A DNA stretch of 6,128 nucleotides from Desulfobacteraceae bacterium (GTDB lineage Bacteria; Desulfobacterota; Desulfobacteria; Desulfobacterales; UBA11574): NCBI GenBank assembly GCA_002868985.1, contig PKTV01000101.1:1-6128 (forward strand), in the 5' to 3' direction. A program made the position numbers and the translations under genes. Under the pieces are notes generated by a model. The model made no database searches. It was not told the DNA's origin and worked only from the letters and a program-made list of their open reading frames with translations. Shown here one piece after another: positions 5,316 to 6,128 of the stretch (position 1 is its first letter; the number at the start of each line of letters is the position of its first letter).

Positions 5316-6128
5316 TATGAATCTCCTCTTAATAGTACATCAAGTATAGCCTTATGCATGTGCAGCTTGTTTTCAGATTGATCCCAGACAACGGAGTTCG
5401 ACCCCTCCAAAACGTCTTCATGAATCTCTTCACCCCTGTGTGCCGTGAGACAGTGCATCACAATAGCATTTTCAGCAGCGTTATTTAACAGCGTTTTATT
5501 GATCTGAAAAGGTTCAAAAACCTGCTTCCTGTCGTCCAACTCACCCTCCTGCCCCATGCTGGCCCAAACATCGGTATACACAACATCGGCATTATTCACG
5601 GCTTCAACAGGGTCAGTGGTTAAAACAAGTTTTCCAACGCCTCGATCCAATGCCCTTTCCATTATGCTCTGATCAGGTGAATACTGATCAGGACAGGCTA
5701 ACATAAGGTTCAAACCCAGAACAGCCGCAGCATTGATCCAGGAATGCGCAACATTATTTCCGTCTCCAACCCAGGCAATTTTAATGTCCTCATAGCCGCC
5801 TTTATATTCGATCACCGTCATAATATCGCTTAAAACCTGGCATGGATGAAAAAGATCGGTAAGGGCATTAATGACCGGAATGGTCGTAAATTCGGCAAAC
5901 TCGTCTAAAAGTTCCTGTGAATATGTGCGAATCGCCAGACCGTCCAAATACCTTGAAAGTACCCTTGCAGTATCCCGAACAGGCTCGTTTCGAGCGATTT
6001 GGGTGTCTTTAGCACTGATAAAAATCGGCGTCCCACCCAGTTGTGCCATTGCCGCTTCAAAGGAAACACGTGTGCGGGTTGACGGCTTTTCGAAAATAAG
6101 GCCAAGGGTTTTGCCCCCAAGGGTTCTG
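5315..6128 (-). CDS. argF: Ornithine carbamoyltransferase (5' end outside the window)
   Basis: Cytoplasmic trimeric enzyme that makes citrulline from ornithine and carbamoyl phosphate. The frame runs off the right edge, leaving 270 residues; roughly 35-45 N-terminal residues are missing by comparison with the family. Seen: the carbamoyl-phosphate motif STRTR (visible residues 16-20) in [22 protein letters not shown] (HPCQ at 94-97), the ornithine-side [12 protein letters not shown], the SMG loop in [11 protein letters not shown] and the catalytic-cysteine loop HCLT (225-228). The first methionine in the visible frame is internal and is not the start, since STRTR lies upstream of it. One oddity: the last residue of the usual HCLP is Thr (codon ACG, 5444-5446), one base from Pro CCG. 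The stop TAG overlaps the argG GTG. Ornithine rather than another transcarbamylase substrate is supported by the motifs and by argG and argH next door. Confidence 0.96.
   Translation of the reverse strand, partial: RTLGGKTLGLIFEKPSTRTRVSFEAAMAQLGGTPIFISAKDTQIARNEPVRDTARVLSRYLDGLAIRTYSQELLDEFAEFTTIPVINALTDLFHPCQVLSDIMTVIEYKGGYEDIKIAWVGDGNNVAHSWINAAAVLGLNLMLACPDQYSPDQSIMERALDRGVGKLVLTTDPVEAVNNADVVYTDVWASMGQEGELDDRKQVFEPFQINKTLLNNAAENAIVMHCLTAHRGEEIHEDVLEGSNSVVWDQSENKLHMHKAILDVLLRGDS
5323..5327 (-). promoter_or_regulatory. argG ribosome binding site supporting a GTG start
   Basis: The minus strand reads AGGAG, then seven bases, then GTG (5313-5315). The strong site lies inside the end of argF and identifies the GTG as the argG start, although no ATG is nearby. 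Confidence 0.75.

Noticed and set aside
6047..6049. ATG at 6049 as the argF start
   Set aside because: The carbamoyl-phosphate motif STRTR and the preceding beta strand lie upstream in the same frame, so the true start is beyond the window edge.

Overview
The window holds the end of an arginine biosynthesis cluster followed by the last steps of lysine/diaminopimelate (DAP) synthesis. Every gene lies on the minus strand, so transcription runs from the right edge to the left. In that order the genes are argF (5' end cut by the window edge), argG, argH, a 46-residue lipoprotein gene of the LptM/YifL type, lysA and dapF. The DAP route to lysine and peptidoglycan, a lipoprotein resembling the LPS-translocon chaperone LptM, moderate-to-low GC with AT-rich spacers, and the order argF-argG-argH-lipoprotein-lysA-dapF together suggest a Gram-negative bacterium of the Desulfobacterota ('deltaproteobacterial') type. 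The organism is an inference from gene order and style, not proven by any marker gene here.

Region by region (plus-strand coordinates). 5315-6128: argF, ornithine carbamoyltransferase, open at the right edge. 4113-5315: argG, argininosuccinate synthase, starting with GTG and sharing one base with the argF stop. 4012-4112: spacer filled by a 25-nt inverted repeat built of 7-nt GGTNNNR units. 2797-4011: argH, argininosuccinate lyase, ending at an in-frame TAA. The same reading frame continues without any shift to 2623 and encodes the missing family-typical C-terminus. 2479-2619: the lipoprotein gene, starting 3 nt after the original argH stop. 2287-2478: spacer with CTAAAGT repeats in opposing orientations that form a long stem. 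1027-2286: lysA, diaminopimelate decarboxylase. 845-1026: spacer with a CACAGAG triplet repeat and two hairpins. 11-844: dapF, diaminopimelate epimerase. Positions 1-10 are too short to interpret.

How the genes work together: ArgF, ArgG and ArgH turn ornithine into citrulline, argininosuccinate and then arginine. DapF converts LL-DAP to meso-DAP, and LysA decarboxylates meso-DAP to lysine. The lipoprotein between the two pathways is probably an outer-membrane assembly factor.

The main surprise is the TAA at 2797-2799. It interrupts argH 57 codons before its natural end, it looks like a one-base substitution rather than a frameshift, and it lies in one arm of a perfect 7-bp palindrome. It is either a real loss-of-function mutation, a programmed or leaky stop, or a sequence error. 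All three substantial spacers carry different short-period, partly palindromic repeats, which is the second pattern worth attention.
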